A DNA stretch of 64,000 nt from Flavobacterium celericrescens (GTDB lineage: Bacteria > Bacteroidota > Bacteroidia > Flavobacteriales > Flavobacteriaceae): the NCBI RefSeq assembly GCF_011392075.1, contig NZ_JAAJBV010000004.1, positions 124,001-188,000 on the forward strand, in the 5' to 3' direction. Below are positions 44,450 through 54,013 of the stretch, piece after piece. The notes under the pieces are model-generated. The model was not told the DNA's origin. It saw nothing but the letters and a program-made list of their open reading frames with translations, and did no database searches. How positions within the stretch are numbered: position 1 is the stretch's first letter; each line of letters opens with the position of its first letter. Made by a program: the position numbers and the translations under genes.

Positions 44450-46951
44450 ATGGCAAAGAATTTAGTAATCGTTGAGTCACCTGCAAAAGCAAAAACCATC
44501 GAGAAATTTCTAGGAAGTGAGTATCAAGTTGAGTCTAGTTATGGACATATTGCCGACTTGCCTTCGAGAGAAATAGGAGTAGATGTAGAAAATGGTTTTA
44601 AACCGAAATATGAAGTTTCGGCTGATAAAAAAGCATTGGTAACCAAATTAAAAGGATTAGCTAAAAATGCCGAAATGGTTTGGTTGGCTTCCGATGAGGA
44701 CCGAGAGGGAGAAGCAATTTCTTGGCACTTATCTGAAGAATTAAAATTGAAGCCAGAAAAAACAAAACGTATTGTTTTTCATGAAATCACGAAAACCGCT
44801 ATTCAAAAAGCAATCGAAAATCCGAGAGGAATTGATTATAACTTAGTAAACGCACAACAAGCGCGTAGAGTTTTAGATAGATTAGTAGGTTATGAATTAT
44901 CGCCAGTGCTTTGGAAAAAAGTAAAAGGGGGATTGTCTGCAGGTCGTGTACAGTCGGTTTCAGTTCGTTTGATTGTAGAACGTGAAAGAGAAATTCAGGA
45001 TTTCAAACCAGAAGCTTCTTACAGTATTACGGCAGAATTCACTAACGAAGCTGGAAAAACATTCAAAGCAAAATTACCTAAGAACTTCTCAACTAAAAAA
45101 GAAGCAGAAGATTTCTTAGCTAAAAATATTGGTTCATCTTACAAAGTAGGAGATTTAGAAACCAAACCAACAAAAAAATCGCCAGCAGCACCTTTCACAA
45201 CATCAACGTTGCAACAAGAAGCAGCTAGAAAATTGTATTTGCCTGTTGGAATTACCATGCAAATTGCACAACGTTTATACGAAGCTGGACTTATCACTTA
45301 CATGAGAACAGATAGTGTGAATTTATCTCAAGAAGCAATGGTGGCAGCTCAAGCCGAAATTACAAGTTACTACGGAAAGGAATTTTCGAAACCAAGAAAT
45401 TTCAATACCAAATCAAAAGGAGCACAAGAGGCGCACGAAGCGATTCGTCCAACGGATATGTCGCGTCACACAGTAGATATTGATAGAGATCAAGCGCGTT
45501 TGTATGATTTGATTTGGAAAAGAACATTAGCTTCTCAAATGAGCGATGCTGAATTAGAGAGAACTAATGTAAAAATCGAAGCAAGCAATCATTCTGAAAC
45601 ATTTACAGCAACTGGAGAAGTTATCAAATTTGAAGGTTTCTTAAAAGTGTATTTAGAAGGAAACGATGATGACGATGAAGAACAAGAAGGAATGTTACCT
45701 GCTTTAAAAGTAAACGAAAAACTTACCAATAATTATATCACGGCTACGGAACGTTTTTCGCGTCCACCAAGCCGCTACACTGAAGCCTCTTTGGTTAAGA
45801 AATTAGAAGAATTAGGAATTGGTCGTCCGTCAACTTATGCGCCAACTATTTCTACGATTATCGCCAGAACCTATGTAGAAAAAGGAAGTTTTGAAGGTCA
45901 AGAAAGAAAATACACGCAAATCGTTTTAAAAAATAGTGAAGTAAAATCACAAGTTTTAACAGAAAATGTTGGTTCAGATAAAGGAAAGCTAGTTCCAACT
46001 GATATTGGAATTATCGTGAACGATTTCTTAGTGAAGAACTTCAACACGATTTTAGATTACAATTTCACGGCAAAAGTGGAGCAAGATTTCGACGAAATTG
46101 CAGAAGGAAAAGTGGATTGGGCTAAAATGATGAATGATTTCTACAAACACTTTCATCCAAATGTAGTTGATGTAGAGAAAAATGCAGACAGAGAAAGCGG
46201 TGAAAGAATTTTAGGAGTACATCCGGTTTCAGGAAAACAAGTTTCGGTTCGTTTAGGAAAATATGGAGCAATGGCTCAAATTGGAGACATTGATGATGAA
46301 AACAAACAATTTGCAAGTTTACGTCAAGACCAAAATATTGGAAATATCACTTTGGAAGAAGTATTGAACTTATTTTTACTTCCAAAACAATTAGGTACTT
46401 ATAAAGGAGAAGAAATTGAAGTAAACAATGGTCGTTTTGGTCCTTATGTTCGTTTTGGTTCTCAGTTTATTTCGTTACCAAAAGGAGTAGATCCAATGGA
46501 TGTTACTATGGAAAAGGCTCAGGGCTTAATTGATGAGAAAGTTCAGGCTGATGCGCCAATTGGAACTTATGATGGATTGCCAATTCAAAAAGGAGTGGGG
46601 CGTTTTGGGCCATTTATCAAATGGAACGGAATGTTCATCAATGTAAATAAAAAATACAATTTCGATAATTTATCGCAATCAGATTTAAACGAGTTAATCG
46701 AAGAAAAGCAACAAAAAGACATTGATAAAGTACTTCACGATTGGAAGGAAGAAGGAATCAAAGTGGAAAAAGCACGTTGGGGTCGTTCTGTAATTACCAA
46801 AGGTAAAATCAAAATTGAATTAAGTAAAGATGTTGACGCTTCAAAATTAACCTTGGCGCAAGTTCAAGAAATGATTGAAAAGAAAACTCCAGCTAAAAAG
46901 ACAGCAACAAAAAAAGCACCAGCTAAGAAAACAACCGCAAAAAAGAAATAA
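44450..46951 (+). CDS. topA: DNA topoisomerase I
   Basis: Type IA topoisomerase that relaxes negative supercoils. The Toprim domain opens the protein (NLVIVESPAKAKTIEKFLG, then ASDEDREGEAISWHL). The active tyrosine is in GLITYMRTDSVNLS. GRPSTYAPTISTIIARTYVEK follows. The C-terminal part has several Topo_C-type repeats (NGRFGPYVRFGSQFISLPKG, GRFGPFIKWNGMFINV) instead of the zinc fingers of E. coli. It ends in a lysine/alanine-rich tail (TPAKKTATKKAPAKKT), probably for DNA binding. 833 residues. Confidence 0.97.
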   Translation: MAKNLVIVESPAKAKTIEKFLGSEYQVESSYGHIADLPSREIGVDVENGFKPKYEVSADKKALVTKLKGLAKNAEMVWLASDEDREGEAISWHLSEELKLKPEKTKRIVFHEITKTAIQKAIENPRGIDYNLVNAQQARRVLDRLVGYELSPVLWKKVKGGLSAGRVQSVSVRLIVEREREIQDFKPEASYSITAEFTNEAGKTFKAKLPKNFSTKKEAEDFLAKNIGSSYKVGDLETKPTKKSPAAPFTTSTLQQEAARKLYLPVGITMQIAQRLYEAGLITYMRTDSVNLSQEAMVAAQAEITSYYGKEFSKPRNFNTKSKGAQEAHEAIRPTDMSRHTVDIDRDQARLYDLIWKRTLASQMSDAELERTNVKIEASNHSETFTATGEVIKFEGFLKVYLEGNDDDDEEQEGMLPALKVNEKLTNNYITATERFSRPPSRYTEASLVKKLEELGIGRPSTYAPTISTIIARTYVEKGSFEGQERKYTQIVLKNSEVKSQVLTENVGSDKGKLVPTDIGIIVNDFLVKNFNTILDYNFTAKVEQDFDEIAEGKVDWAKMMNDFYKHFHPNVVDVEKNADRESGERILGVHPVSGKQVSVRLGKYGAMAQIGDIDDENKQFASLRQDQNIGNITLEEVLNLFLLPKQLGTYKGEEIEVNNGRFGPYVRFGSQFISLPKGVDPMDVTMEKAQGLIDEKVQADAPIGTYDGLPIQKGVGRFGPFIKWNGMFINVNKKYNFDNLSQSDLNELIEEKQQKDIDKVLHDWKEEGIKVEKARWGRSVITKGKIKIELSKDVDASKLTLAQVQEMIEKKTPAKKTATKKAPAKKTTAKKK

Positions 46952-46954
46952 TCA

Positions 46955-48103
46955 ATGGTTTTTGATTTTTTACAGCCCGTTTCAGCTTCAGTTGAAGAAT
47001 TTATTTCAAAATTATCTAATCAAACATTAGGTAAAAAAGTTGCGTTGCATACTCAAACGGATTTTCCTGTTCTAGATAATGTTTCCTTGGCAATTATTAC
47101 GGTTAACGAAAATAGAGGTGCAAACAAATCAAACAATGATTTTGCTTTTGAAGATTTCAGAAAACAATTGTATAGTTTGTATCCTGGAAATTGGAATGTA
47201 TCAATTGTTGATTTAGGAACAATTGAGGCAGGAGCTAGTATTGAGGATACCTATTTTGTTGTAAAAAAGTTGGTTGAAGAATTAATAAAGAAGAGGATTA
47301 CACCTATCATAATTGGCGGTAGCCAAGATCTAACCTATGCGATGTATCGTGCATATGACAATTTGGATCAAATGGTAAATCTAGTTGCTGTTGATAATCA
47401 ATTTGATTTTGCTAAAGAAAATTCGTTAATGTCAAATTCTTTTCTGTCAAAAATTGTCGTTGAAGAACCTAATAATTTATTTAATTATGCAAATTTGGGT
47501 TATCAGACTTATTATAATTCACAAGAGGAAATTGATTTAATAGAAAAATTATATTTTGAAGCTTATCGTTTGGGAGAAGTTTCAAACAATATAGCTGTTG
47601 CAGAGCCTGTTTTTAGAGATGCTGATTTAGTTAGTATTGACGTTACGGCTGTTCAATCTTCTTTTTCTGGAAATTTCTTACAATTTAATCCTAATGGGTT
47701 TAATGGAAAAGAAATTTGTGCATTAACAAGATATGCTGGAATTAGTGATAAAGTTTCTTCATTAGGAATTTTTAATTTTAATGCTACAGCACAAGAAAAT
47801 GTATTAATTGCACAAATGATTTGGTATTTTATTGAGGGATTTAGCTTTCGTTCAAATGAATATCCATTTGGAAGTAAAGAGAATTATATCAAATATATTG
47901 TGCCAATTGATGATGAAGAATTAGTGTTTTATAAAAGCAATAAAACAGCTCGTTGGTGGATAGAAATACCTTTTTTAACAAATGTTAATAATAAATTAAA
48001 AAGAATTACGTTATTACCTTGCACAAATGAGGATTATTTAGCAGCTTGCGAGCAAGAAATTCCTGAAAGATGGTGGAAAGCTCAGCGAAGAAATGTCTTG
48101 TAA
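46955..48103 (+). CDS. Arginase/formimidoylglutamase-fold protein lacking metal ligands
   Basis: Protein of 382 residues with the ureohydrolase fold, often annotated as formimidoylglutamase. The usual manganese ligands are mostly gone. The GGDH motif is GGSQ (121-124). The DAHxD motif is DNQFD (147-151). The SxDxDxxDP motif is SIDVTAVQS (227-235). So both histidines and one aspartate of the six ligands are replaced, and catalysis is unlikely. The C-terminus ends RWWKAQRRNVL. It begins four bases after topA and is followed by gldK, so it may have an envelope or T9SS-related role. Confidence 0.78.
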   Translation: MVFDFLQPVSASVEEFISKLSNQTLGKKVALHTQTDFPVLDNVSLAIITVNENRGANKSNNDFAFEDFRKQLYSLYPGNWNVSIVDLGTIEAGASIEDTYFVVKKLVEELIKKRITPIIIGGSQDLTYAMYRAYDNLDQMVNLVAVDNQFDFAKENSLMSNSFLSKIVVEEPNNLFNYANLGYQTYYNSQEEIDLIEKLYFEAYRLGEVSNNIAVAEPVFRDADLVSIDVTAVQSSFSGNFLQFNPNGFNGKEICALTRYAGISDKVSSLGIFNFNATAQENVLIAQMIWYFIEGFSFRSNEYPFGSKENYIKYIVPIDDEELVFYKSNKTARWWIEIPFLTNVNNKLKRITLLPCTNEDYLAACEQEIPERWWKAQRRNVL

Positions 48104-48258
48104 ATCAGCATGTTTTACTGTGTTTTGTTGAATGAATTAATAATGATTTTTTAAATTATGGATATTTTTTTCACGTTTTTTAAAAAAAAATTGTTTTTTT
48201 CAAAATTATTGAATAGGTTTACGCCCTTAAAAAGAAGTTACATTTAACCCAAATTTAT
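48104..48258 (+). promoter_or_regulatory. Gap before gldK, possible promoter
   Basis: This 155-base gap is very AT-rich, with A and T runs. The best promoter-like word is TACATTTA at 48239-48246, close to TAnnTTTG and 20 bases above the gldK start. No terminator is visible after the arginase-like gene, so readthrough into gldK is possible. Confidence 0.35.
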
Positions 48259-49641
48259 ATGAAGAAGTTTGTTGCATTTTCAGCAATTTTGTCATTATTT
48301 ATCAGTTGTGGTAAAGGCGATAAAGGAGAAGTAGTAGGAGTTAAAGGAAGAAAATGGCATCCTGAGAAGCCTTATGGGATGACATTAGTTCCTGGAGGAG
48401 CCTTTATTATGGGTAAATCAGATGATGATTTAGCTAATATTCAAGACGCGCCTACTAAAACAGTTACTGTTCGTTCGTTCTATATGGATGAAACAGAAAT
48501 CACAAATAGTGAGTATCGTCAATTTGTTGAATGGGTAAAAGATTCAACAATCAGAACTCGCTTAGCAATTTTAGCTGATGAACAAGGTCAGAAACCAGGT
48601 TCTGGAAGTGGAAAAGGCGGAAGTATTGGTGATTTTGGATTTGCTGATGTAGATCCAGAAAAAATGACTCCTTATGATAAGTATATGTACGAAAACTATT
48701 ATAGTGTTGGTACAGATGACGATATCTATGCTGGAAGAAAGCTAAACAAAAAAATCAAATTGATTAAAGAGCCAGGAAAATATCCTGACGAATTTTATGT
48801 TGAAGTGATGGATTCTATGTACCTACCAGAATCTGAATCATATAATGGTTTAAAAACTATTGATGCTTCTAAATTAAAATTCAAATACAATCAAGTTGAT
48901 TTGAATAAAGCTGTTAAAAAGAAAGGTCGTAAAAACTTCTACGAAGATGCGCCACCTATCGAAATTTATCCTGATACAACAGCTTGGATTAAAGACTTTG
49001 CTTATTCATACAATGAACCAATGCATAATGATTATTTCTGGCACCAAGCTTATGGTGAATATCCAGTAGTTGGAGTGTCTTGGAATCAAGCTAAAGCTTT
49101 TTGTGCATGGAGAACTATGTATAAAAATGCTTATATCAAAAAGAAAAAAGGAAGAGATCAAGTGAATTCTTTCCGTTTACCAACTGAAGCTGAGTGGGAA
49201 TACGCAGCTAGAGGTGGAATAGAAGGTGCTACATATCCTTGGGGAGGCCCTTATGCTAAAAATGACAGAGGTTGCTTTATGGCAAACTTTAAACCAAATC
49301 GTGGAGATTATGCTGCTGACGGTGCATTATATACTGTAGAAGCTAAATCATATGAGCCAAATGAATATAACTTATACAATATGGCTGGTAATGTTTCTGA
49401 GTGGACAGAATCTTCATATTTTGCAGAAGCATATGAATTTGTTTCAACTATGAATCCTCACGTTGCTGATAAATCTAACCAACGTAAAGTTGTACGTGGA
49501 GGTTCTTGGAAAGATGTAGGTTTTATGTTACAAGTTTCAACTCGTGATTTCGAATATGCAGATTCAGCAAGAAGTTACATTGGATTCAGAACTGTTCAAG
49601 ATTATATGGGAACAGCAGCAACAGGAAACAGACCAAAATAG
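48259..49641 (+). CDS. gldK: Type IX secretion/gliding lipoprotein GldK
   Basis: Outer-membrane lipoprotein that forms the periplasmic ring of the type IX secretion system with GldN. The signal peptide ends in the lipobox LFISCGKGD. The mature part has the formylglycine-generating-enzyme (sulfatase-modifying) fold: GMTLVPGGAFIMGKSDDD, FRLPTEAEWEYAARGG, NMAGNVSEWTESSYF and VVRGGSWKD. The catalytic role of that fold is not expected in GldK. 460 residues. First gene of gldKLMN, required for gliding motility and secretion in Flavobacterium. Confidence 0.96.
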   Translation: MKKFVAFSAILSLFISCGKGDKGEVVGVKGRKWHPEKPYGMTLVPGGAFIMGKSDDDLANIQDAPTKTVTVRSFYMDETEITNSEYRQFVEWVKDSTIRTRLAILADEQGQKPGSGSGKGGSIGDFGFADVDPEKMTPYDKYMYENYYSVGTDDDIYAGRKLNKKIKLIKEPGKYPDEFYVEVMDSMYLPESESYNGLKTIDASKLKFKYNQVDLNKAVKKKGRKNFYEDAPPIEIYPDTTAWIKDFAYSYNEPMHNDYFWHQAYGEYPVVGVSWNQAKAFCAWRTMYKNAYIKKKKGRDQVNSFRLPTEAEWEYAARGGIEGATYPWGGPYAKNDRGCFMANFKPNRGDYAADGALYTVEAKSYEPNEYNLYNMAGNVSEWTESSYFAEAYEFVSTMNPHVADKSNQRKVVRGGSWKDVGFMLQVSTRDFEYADSARSYIGFRTVQDYMGTAATGNRPK

Positions 49642-49692
49642 TATTTAACCAATTTTTATATAATTAACTTAACTAACTAAAATTTATTTATT

Positions 49693-50325
49693 ATGGCATT
49701 ATTAAGCAAAAAAATGATGGGATTCCTTTACGGAATGGGAGCAGCAGTTGTAATCGTTGGAGCATTATTCAAATTGATGCACTGGCCAGGAGCAGGACCA
49801 ATGCTTGTTGTAGGTTTATTAACAGAGGCATTCATCTTTGCTTTATCTGCATTCGAACCAGTTGAAAAAGATTTAGATTGGTCTTTGGTTTATCCTGAAT
49901 TAGCTGGTGGTGAAGCTAAAGCAAAAGATAAAAAAGAAAATCCTGCTGAAGCTCAAGGATTATTATCTCAAAAATTAGATAATATGTTAAAAGAAGCTAA
50001 AATTGATGGAGAATTAATGGCAAGCTTAGGAAATAGTATTAAAAACTTTGAAGGTGCTGCAAAATCAATTTCTCCAACTGTAGATGCTATGGCAGGTCAA
50101 AAGAAATATGCTGAAGAAATGTCTACGGCAGCTGCACAAATGGAAGCTTTAAACGGTTTATATAAAGTACAATTAGAGAGTGCTGATAGAAATGCACAAG
50201 CTAACAAAGAAATTGCTGAAAATGCAGCTAAATTAAAAGAGCAAATGCAATCAATGACTTCAAACATTGCATCTTTAAATGCTGTTTATGGAGGTATGCT
50301 TACTGCTATGAGTAACAGAGGATAA
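49693..50325 (+). CDS. gldL: Type IX secretion motor protein GldL
   Basis: Inner-membrane protein of 210 residues that makes the proton-driven motor of T9SS with GldM. Two membrane segments lie at the start (MGFLYGMGAAVVIVGALFKL and GPMLVVGLLTEAFIFALSAF). The first is followed by the conserved MHWPGAGP. The rest is a long cytoplasmic helical domain (SQKLDNMLKEAKIDGELMAS to KEQMQSMTSNIASLNAVYGG). It is 51 bases after gldK and 51 before gldM. Confidence 0.96.
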   Translation: MALLSKKMMGFLYGMGAAVVIVGALFKLMHWPGAGPMLVVGLLTEAFIFALSAFEPVEKDLDWSLVYPELAGGEAKAKDKKENPAEAQGLLSQKLDNMLKEAKIDGELMASLGNSIKNFEGAAKSISPTVDAMAGQKKYAEEMSTAAAQMEALNGLYKVQLESADRNAQANKEIAENAAKLKEQMQSMTSNIASLNAVYGGMLTAMSNRG

Positions 50326-50376
50326 TTAGTTTTATCATTAAATAATTTATTAATTAAAAACTAATTTAAAGAAAAA

Positions 50377-51906
50377 ATGGCAGGAGGAAAATTAACCCCT
50401 AGACAGAAGATGATTAACCTAATGTACTTGGTTTTCATCGCAATGTTGGCATTAAACATGTCAAAAGAAGTATTAACAGCTTTTGGTAATTTTAATGACA
50501 AATTTACAGAGTCAAATAAATTAACAGAAGAGGCAAATGGTAATTTATTATCAGCTTTAAATACTAAAGCTGCTGATGAGCCAGCTAAATATGCTGAACC
50601 AGCTAGAAAAGCCAAAGAAGTGGCTAAATTATCTAAAGATTTTGTAGCTTTTATTGAAACTGTTAAGGCAGAAGTTACAGAAGGTATAGAGCCTGATGAA
50701 AATGGAAAATTACCGTTTGAATCTATGGATAAATCAACTATTGATGAAAAATGGTTTGCTGGAGACGGTTACAGTCCAAGAGGTACAGAAATTGTTTCTA
50801 AAATTGATAAATATGTAAGTGATATTAAAAAAGTTTTAGGAACTGATGTAAAATATATTCCTTTTATTAAAGAAATCGAAAAGAAATTTTCTACTGCTGA
50901 TATCACTAATAGAGAAGGTGTAAAAGTTAAATTTTTAGATTACAAAACTAAAGGTTTTCCAGCTGTTTCTACTTTAACTTTTTTAACAGCTATGCAAAAT
51001 GATGTTAAAAATACTGAAGCTGGTGCTTACAATTTATTCTTAGGAAACGCATTAAAATCTGCTGCTTCTATGAAAAATTTCCAGGCAATTGTGGTGTTAG
51101 AGAAAAATGCTTATTTTCAAGGAGAAACTGTAAAAGGTAAAGTTGTTTTAGGACGTTATGATGCTAATACTGTTCCTACTTCTTTCAATGGTCCAGGGAA
51201 AATTGAAAATGGACAAGCTGTTATATCTACTACTGCTGGATCTATTGGTGAACAAAAAATATCAGGTAAGTTTGGTTTCTTGGAAGATGGTAAAGAAATT
51301 CCATTAAGTTTCGAAGGAACTTACGTTGTAGTTCCTCGTCCTAACCAAGCAATTATTTCAGCTGATAAAATGAATGTTGTTTATCGTGGTGTTCCTAACC
51401 CTATTTCTATTTCTGTTCCTGGTATTGCTTCTAACAAAGTAAATGCTAATGCTCCTGGAATGTCAAAAGTAGGTGATGGTAAATTCATGTTAAAACCAGG
51501 TTCTGGTAGTGAAGTGAAAATTAATGTTTCTGCTACTATGCCTGATGGTAAAACAATGTCTAGCGCACAAGTATTTAGAATTAAAGGTTTACCTGCTCCA
51601 ACTGGAAAAGTGGGTGGTTCTGAAAAGAATTCTGGTCCAAAAAATAATCTTGAAGTTTGTACTGTTACAGCTGTTATGGAAGATTTTGATTTTCCAGTAA
51701 ATGTAAATGTTACTCAATTTAATATCAAAGTTCCAGGTCAGCCTACTATTGTTGTATCAGGTAATAGAATGGATTCAAGAGCTAAAGCAGCAATTGCTAA
51801 GGCCTCTAGAGGTGATGTTGTTATCATCTCTGAAATTAAAGCAAGTTTCCAAGGTATTGATCAAGTTGCAAAACGTGTATCACCTTGTACTTACGAAATA
51901 AAATAA
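50377..51906 (+). CDS. gldM: Type IX secretion motor protein GldM
   Basis: Inner-membrane protein of 509 residues with one N-terminal membrane helix (MINLMYLVFIAMLALNMS) preceded by MAGGKLTPRQK. A large periplasmic region of several beta domains follows. GldM forms the shaft that carries motor torque from GldL to the GldK/GldN ring. Recognised pieces include PAKYAEPARKAKEVAKLSKD, YFQGETVKGKVVLGRYD and VYRGVPNPISISVPGI. Length and position are normal. Confidence 0.96.
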   Translation: MAGGKLTPRQKMINLMYLVFIAMLALNMSKEVLTAFGNFNDKFTESNKLTEEANGNLLSALNTKAADEPAKYAEPARKAKEVAKLSKDFVAFIETVKAEVTEGIEPDENGKLPFESMDKSTIDEKWFAGDGYSPRGTEIVSKIDKYVSDIKKVLGTDVKYIPFIKEIEKKFSTADITNREGVKVKFLDYKTKGFPAVSTLTFLTAMQNDVKNTEAGAYNLFLGNALKSAASMKNFQAIVVLEKNAYFQGETVKGKVVLGRYDANTVPTSFNGPGKIENGQAVISTTAGSIGEQKISGKFGFLEDGKEIPLSFEGTYVVVPRPNQAIISADKMNVVYRGVPNPISISVPGIASNKVNANAPGMSKVGDGKFMLKPGSGSEVKINVSATMPDGKTMSSAQVFRIKGLPAPTGKVGGSEKNSGPKNNLEVCTVTAVMEDFDFPVNVNVTQFNIKVPGQPTIVVSGNRMDSRAKAAIAKASRGDVVIISEIKASFQGIDQVAKRVSPCTYEIK

Positions 51907-51945
51907 AAAATTATATTTTGCGTTTATAATATAAACCAAATTAAA

Positions 51946-52878
51946 ATGAATAAGATGAATTGGAGAAATAGTATAGCAATTTTAGCATTAGGTTTAAGTT
52001 CGACTTTTACTTTTGCTCAGTCTAATCTTTTAAATGCAAAGACGCCTGATCAAATCGGGAAGAAAACAGAAGCTGAATTAAGTGCAGACAATGATAAACC
52101 ATTACCTTACGGTTATGTTCATGATAGAGATATCTTGATGGGTAAACGTATGTGGGAAATTATTGATTTAGATGAAAGAGTTAACTTTCCACTTTATTTT
52201 CCTGTGGATGGTGATGTAATGTCTTCTCCAGACAGAAGACCTTTATATAATGTATTAGTTTCTGCCATCAAAGAAGGAAAAATAACAGAAGTTTATGATT
52301 CTAGTTATTTTACAACTAAGAAAACTTTAAAAGATATTGAAGCTTCATTGTTTAAAATTGACACATCTGATGTTGGAAGAGAACAAATGAATGAAGATAT
52401 TGATGCTTACAGAAAAGGAATTAAAAAGATTTCTGAAGAATATATCAGAAAAACTGAAATCCAAGCATATGATGTAGACGCATATAAAGTTGTAGGATAT
52501 TGGTATTTTGACAAACGTCAAGGTGAGTTGAAATATCGTATGTTAGGAATTTGTCCTGTTGTACCTGATGTTTATACAATGGGTGATGATAGTGCACAAA
52601 AAGAATACATAGAATTATTTTGGGTTTATTTCCCTGCTTCAAGAGATGTGTTACATGCTGCTAAAGCATTTAATAACAGAAATTCTGCAATGTCATTCAC
52701 TTTTGATCATTTATTAAATGCGCGTCGTTTCAATGGTGTAGTTTATTTAGAGGAAAACGTATATGGAGACCGTCTAATTAAAGACTATATGAAAGAAAAT
52801 GCACAAATGCAATTATTAGAATCTGAGCGCGTAAAAGAAAAAATTCGTGACTTTGAACAAGATATGTGGAATTATTAA
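51946..52878 (+). CDS. gldN: Type IX secretion protein GldN
   Basis: Periplasmic partner of GldK, 310 residues, with a signal peptide (WRNSIAILALGLSSTFTFAQ). The GldN/PorN pattern is visible: YGYVHDRDILMGKRMWEIIDLDERVNFPLYFP, DVMSSPDRRPLYNVLVSAI and YWYFDKRQGELKYRMLGICPV. The mature end is DRLIKDYMKENAQMQLLESE with a charged helix. Starts 39 bases after gldM, and a terminator follows. ATG 51946 was kept; ATG 51955 is also possible. Confidence 0.95.
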   Translation: MNKMNWRNSIAILALGLSSTFTFAQSNLLNAKTPDQIGKKTEAELSADNDKPLPYGYVHDRDILMGKRMWEIIDLDERVNFPLYFPVDGDVMSSPDRRPLYNVLVSAIKEGKITEVYDSSYFTTKKTLKDIEASLFKIDTSDVGREQMNEDIDAYRKGIKKISEEYIRKTEIQAYDVDAYKVVGYWYFDKRQGELKYRMLGICPVVPDVYTMGDDSAQKEYIELFWVYFPASRDVLHAAKAFNNRNSAMSFTFDHLLNARRFNGVVYLEENVYGDRLIKDYMKENAQMQLLESERVKEKIRDFEQDMWNY

Positions 52879-52901
52879 TAGTATTTCTCCAATTTCATTT
52901 A

Positions 52902-52932
52902 AAAAAACTCTTACCATTGGTAAGAGTTTTTT
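52902..52932 (+). terminator. Terminator after gldN
   Basis: AAAAAACTCTTACC at 52902-52915 and GGTAAGAGTTTTTT at 52919-52932 form a 14-base-pair stem with a three-base loop, ending in T's. It closes the gldKLMN operon. Confidence 0.9.
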
Positions 52933-52943
52933 AATTTTACATC

Positions 52944-53996
52944 ATGATAGACTTTATAATCGTAGGAAATGGATTAGCAGGGATTTCCTCTGCTGAAATT
53001 GCCTTGCAAAACAATAAATCAATTTTTGTATTTGATAATAATTCACAACCTTCTTCTCGTGTGGCTGGTGGTTTGTATAATCCAGTTGTTTTAAAACGTT
53101 TTAGTGAAGTATGGAAAGCTAAAGAACAAATTGATTTTGCATTTCCTTTATATCATAATATTCAATCTAAATTAAATGTAGTTTTCGATTTTGAATTGCC
53201 GATACTTCGTAAATTATTTTCTGTTGAAGAACAAAACAATTGGTTTCATGCAGCTGATAAACCAAACTTAGCCCCTTTTTTAGATGCTAAATTAGTCACA
53301 CGTTTTTATTCAAGTATTGATTCTCCTTTTCATTATGGTAAAGTAAACCATACAGGTTATCTTGAAATATCAATTTTGATTGAAACCTATACTAATTTTT
53401 TAAAATCTATAAATTGTTTTTCAGACGATACATTTAATTATGATGAAATTGAATTTTTAGAAGGTGGAATAAAATATAAAAACATAAAGGCTAAGCATAT
53501 TATTTTTGCTGAAGGTTTTGGATTACACGCTAATCCATATTTTAATGATTTGCCTTTAGATGGAACTAAGGGTGAGTTATTAATTATCAAAGCTCCAAAT
53601 TTGAAACTTGATGTTGTTATTAAATCAAGTGTTTTTATTCTACCTATAGGAAATGATTTGTATAAAGTAGGTGCTACCTATGACTGGATTGACAAAACAA
53701 ATACACCAACTCAAGCAGGTAAAGATGAATTGATTGAAAAACTTTCAGAATTAATTTCGTGCGATTTTGAAATTGTGAAACATTTTGCAGGTGTTCGTCC
53801 TACAGTTAATGACAGAAGGCCATTAGTTGGAACACACCCTATTCATTCACAATTACATGTTTTAAATGGTTTAGGAACTCGTGGCGTGATGCTTGGTCCA
53901 TATTTGGCCAATCAATTATTTCAGCATATTGAAAACAATATTCCTTTGGAAAAAGAAATTGATATTACAAGATGTTATAAAAAAAACCGAAACTAA
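52944..53996 (+). CDS. FAD-dependent oxidoreductase, DAO-type
   Basis: Protein of 350 residues with an N-terminal dinucleotide-binding fold (DFIIVGNGLAGISSAEIAL, GxGxxG). Near the end come FAGVRPTVNDRRPLVGTHP and NGLGTRGVMLGPYLANQL, as in D-amino-acid-oxidase-like (DadA/ThiO/MnmC-C) enzymes. Substrate unknown. The ATG is 12 bases after the gldN terminator, next to TAATTTTA (52932-52939), a near match to the -7 box. The gene is alone on its transcript and ends at a shared terminator. Confidence 0.82.
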   Translation: MIDFIIVGNGLAGISSAEIALQNNKSIFVFDNNSQPSSRVAGGLYNPVVLKRFSEVWKAKEQIDFAFPLYHNIQSKLNVVFDFELPILRKLFSVEEQNNWFHAADKPNLAPFLDAKLVTRFYSSIDSPFHYGKVNHTGYLEISILIETYTNFLKSINCFSDDTFNYDEIEFLEGGIKYKNIKAKHIIFAEGFGLHANPYFNDLPLDGTKGELLIIKAPNLKLDVVIKSSVFILPIGNDLYKVGATYDWIDKTNTPTQAGKDELIEKLSELISCDFEIVKHFAGVRPTVNDRRPLVGTHPIHSQLHVLNGLGTRGVMLGPYLANQLFQHIENNIPLEKEIDITRCYKKNRN

Positions 53997-54012
53997 TTTG
54001 TTTCGGTTTTTT
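53981..54012. terminator. Bidirectional terminator between FAD oxidoreductase and DUF983 gene
   Basis: AAAAAACCGAAAC (53981-53993) pairs with GTTTCGGTTTTTT (54000-54012) around a six-base loop. The left arm lies within the last codons of the oxidoreductase, so the stop is inside the hairpin. Confidence 0.85.
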
Positions 54013-54013
54013 A

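Noticed and set aside
44283..44492. Minus-strand open frame in the miaB-topA gap
   Set aside because: It overlaps the topA start and promoter and shows no recognisable protein.
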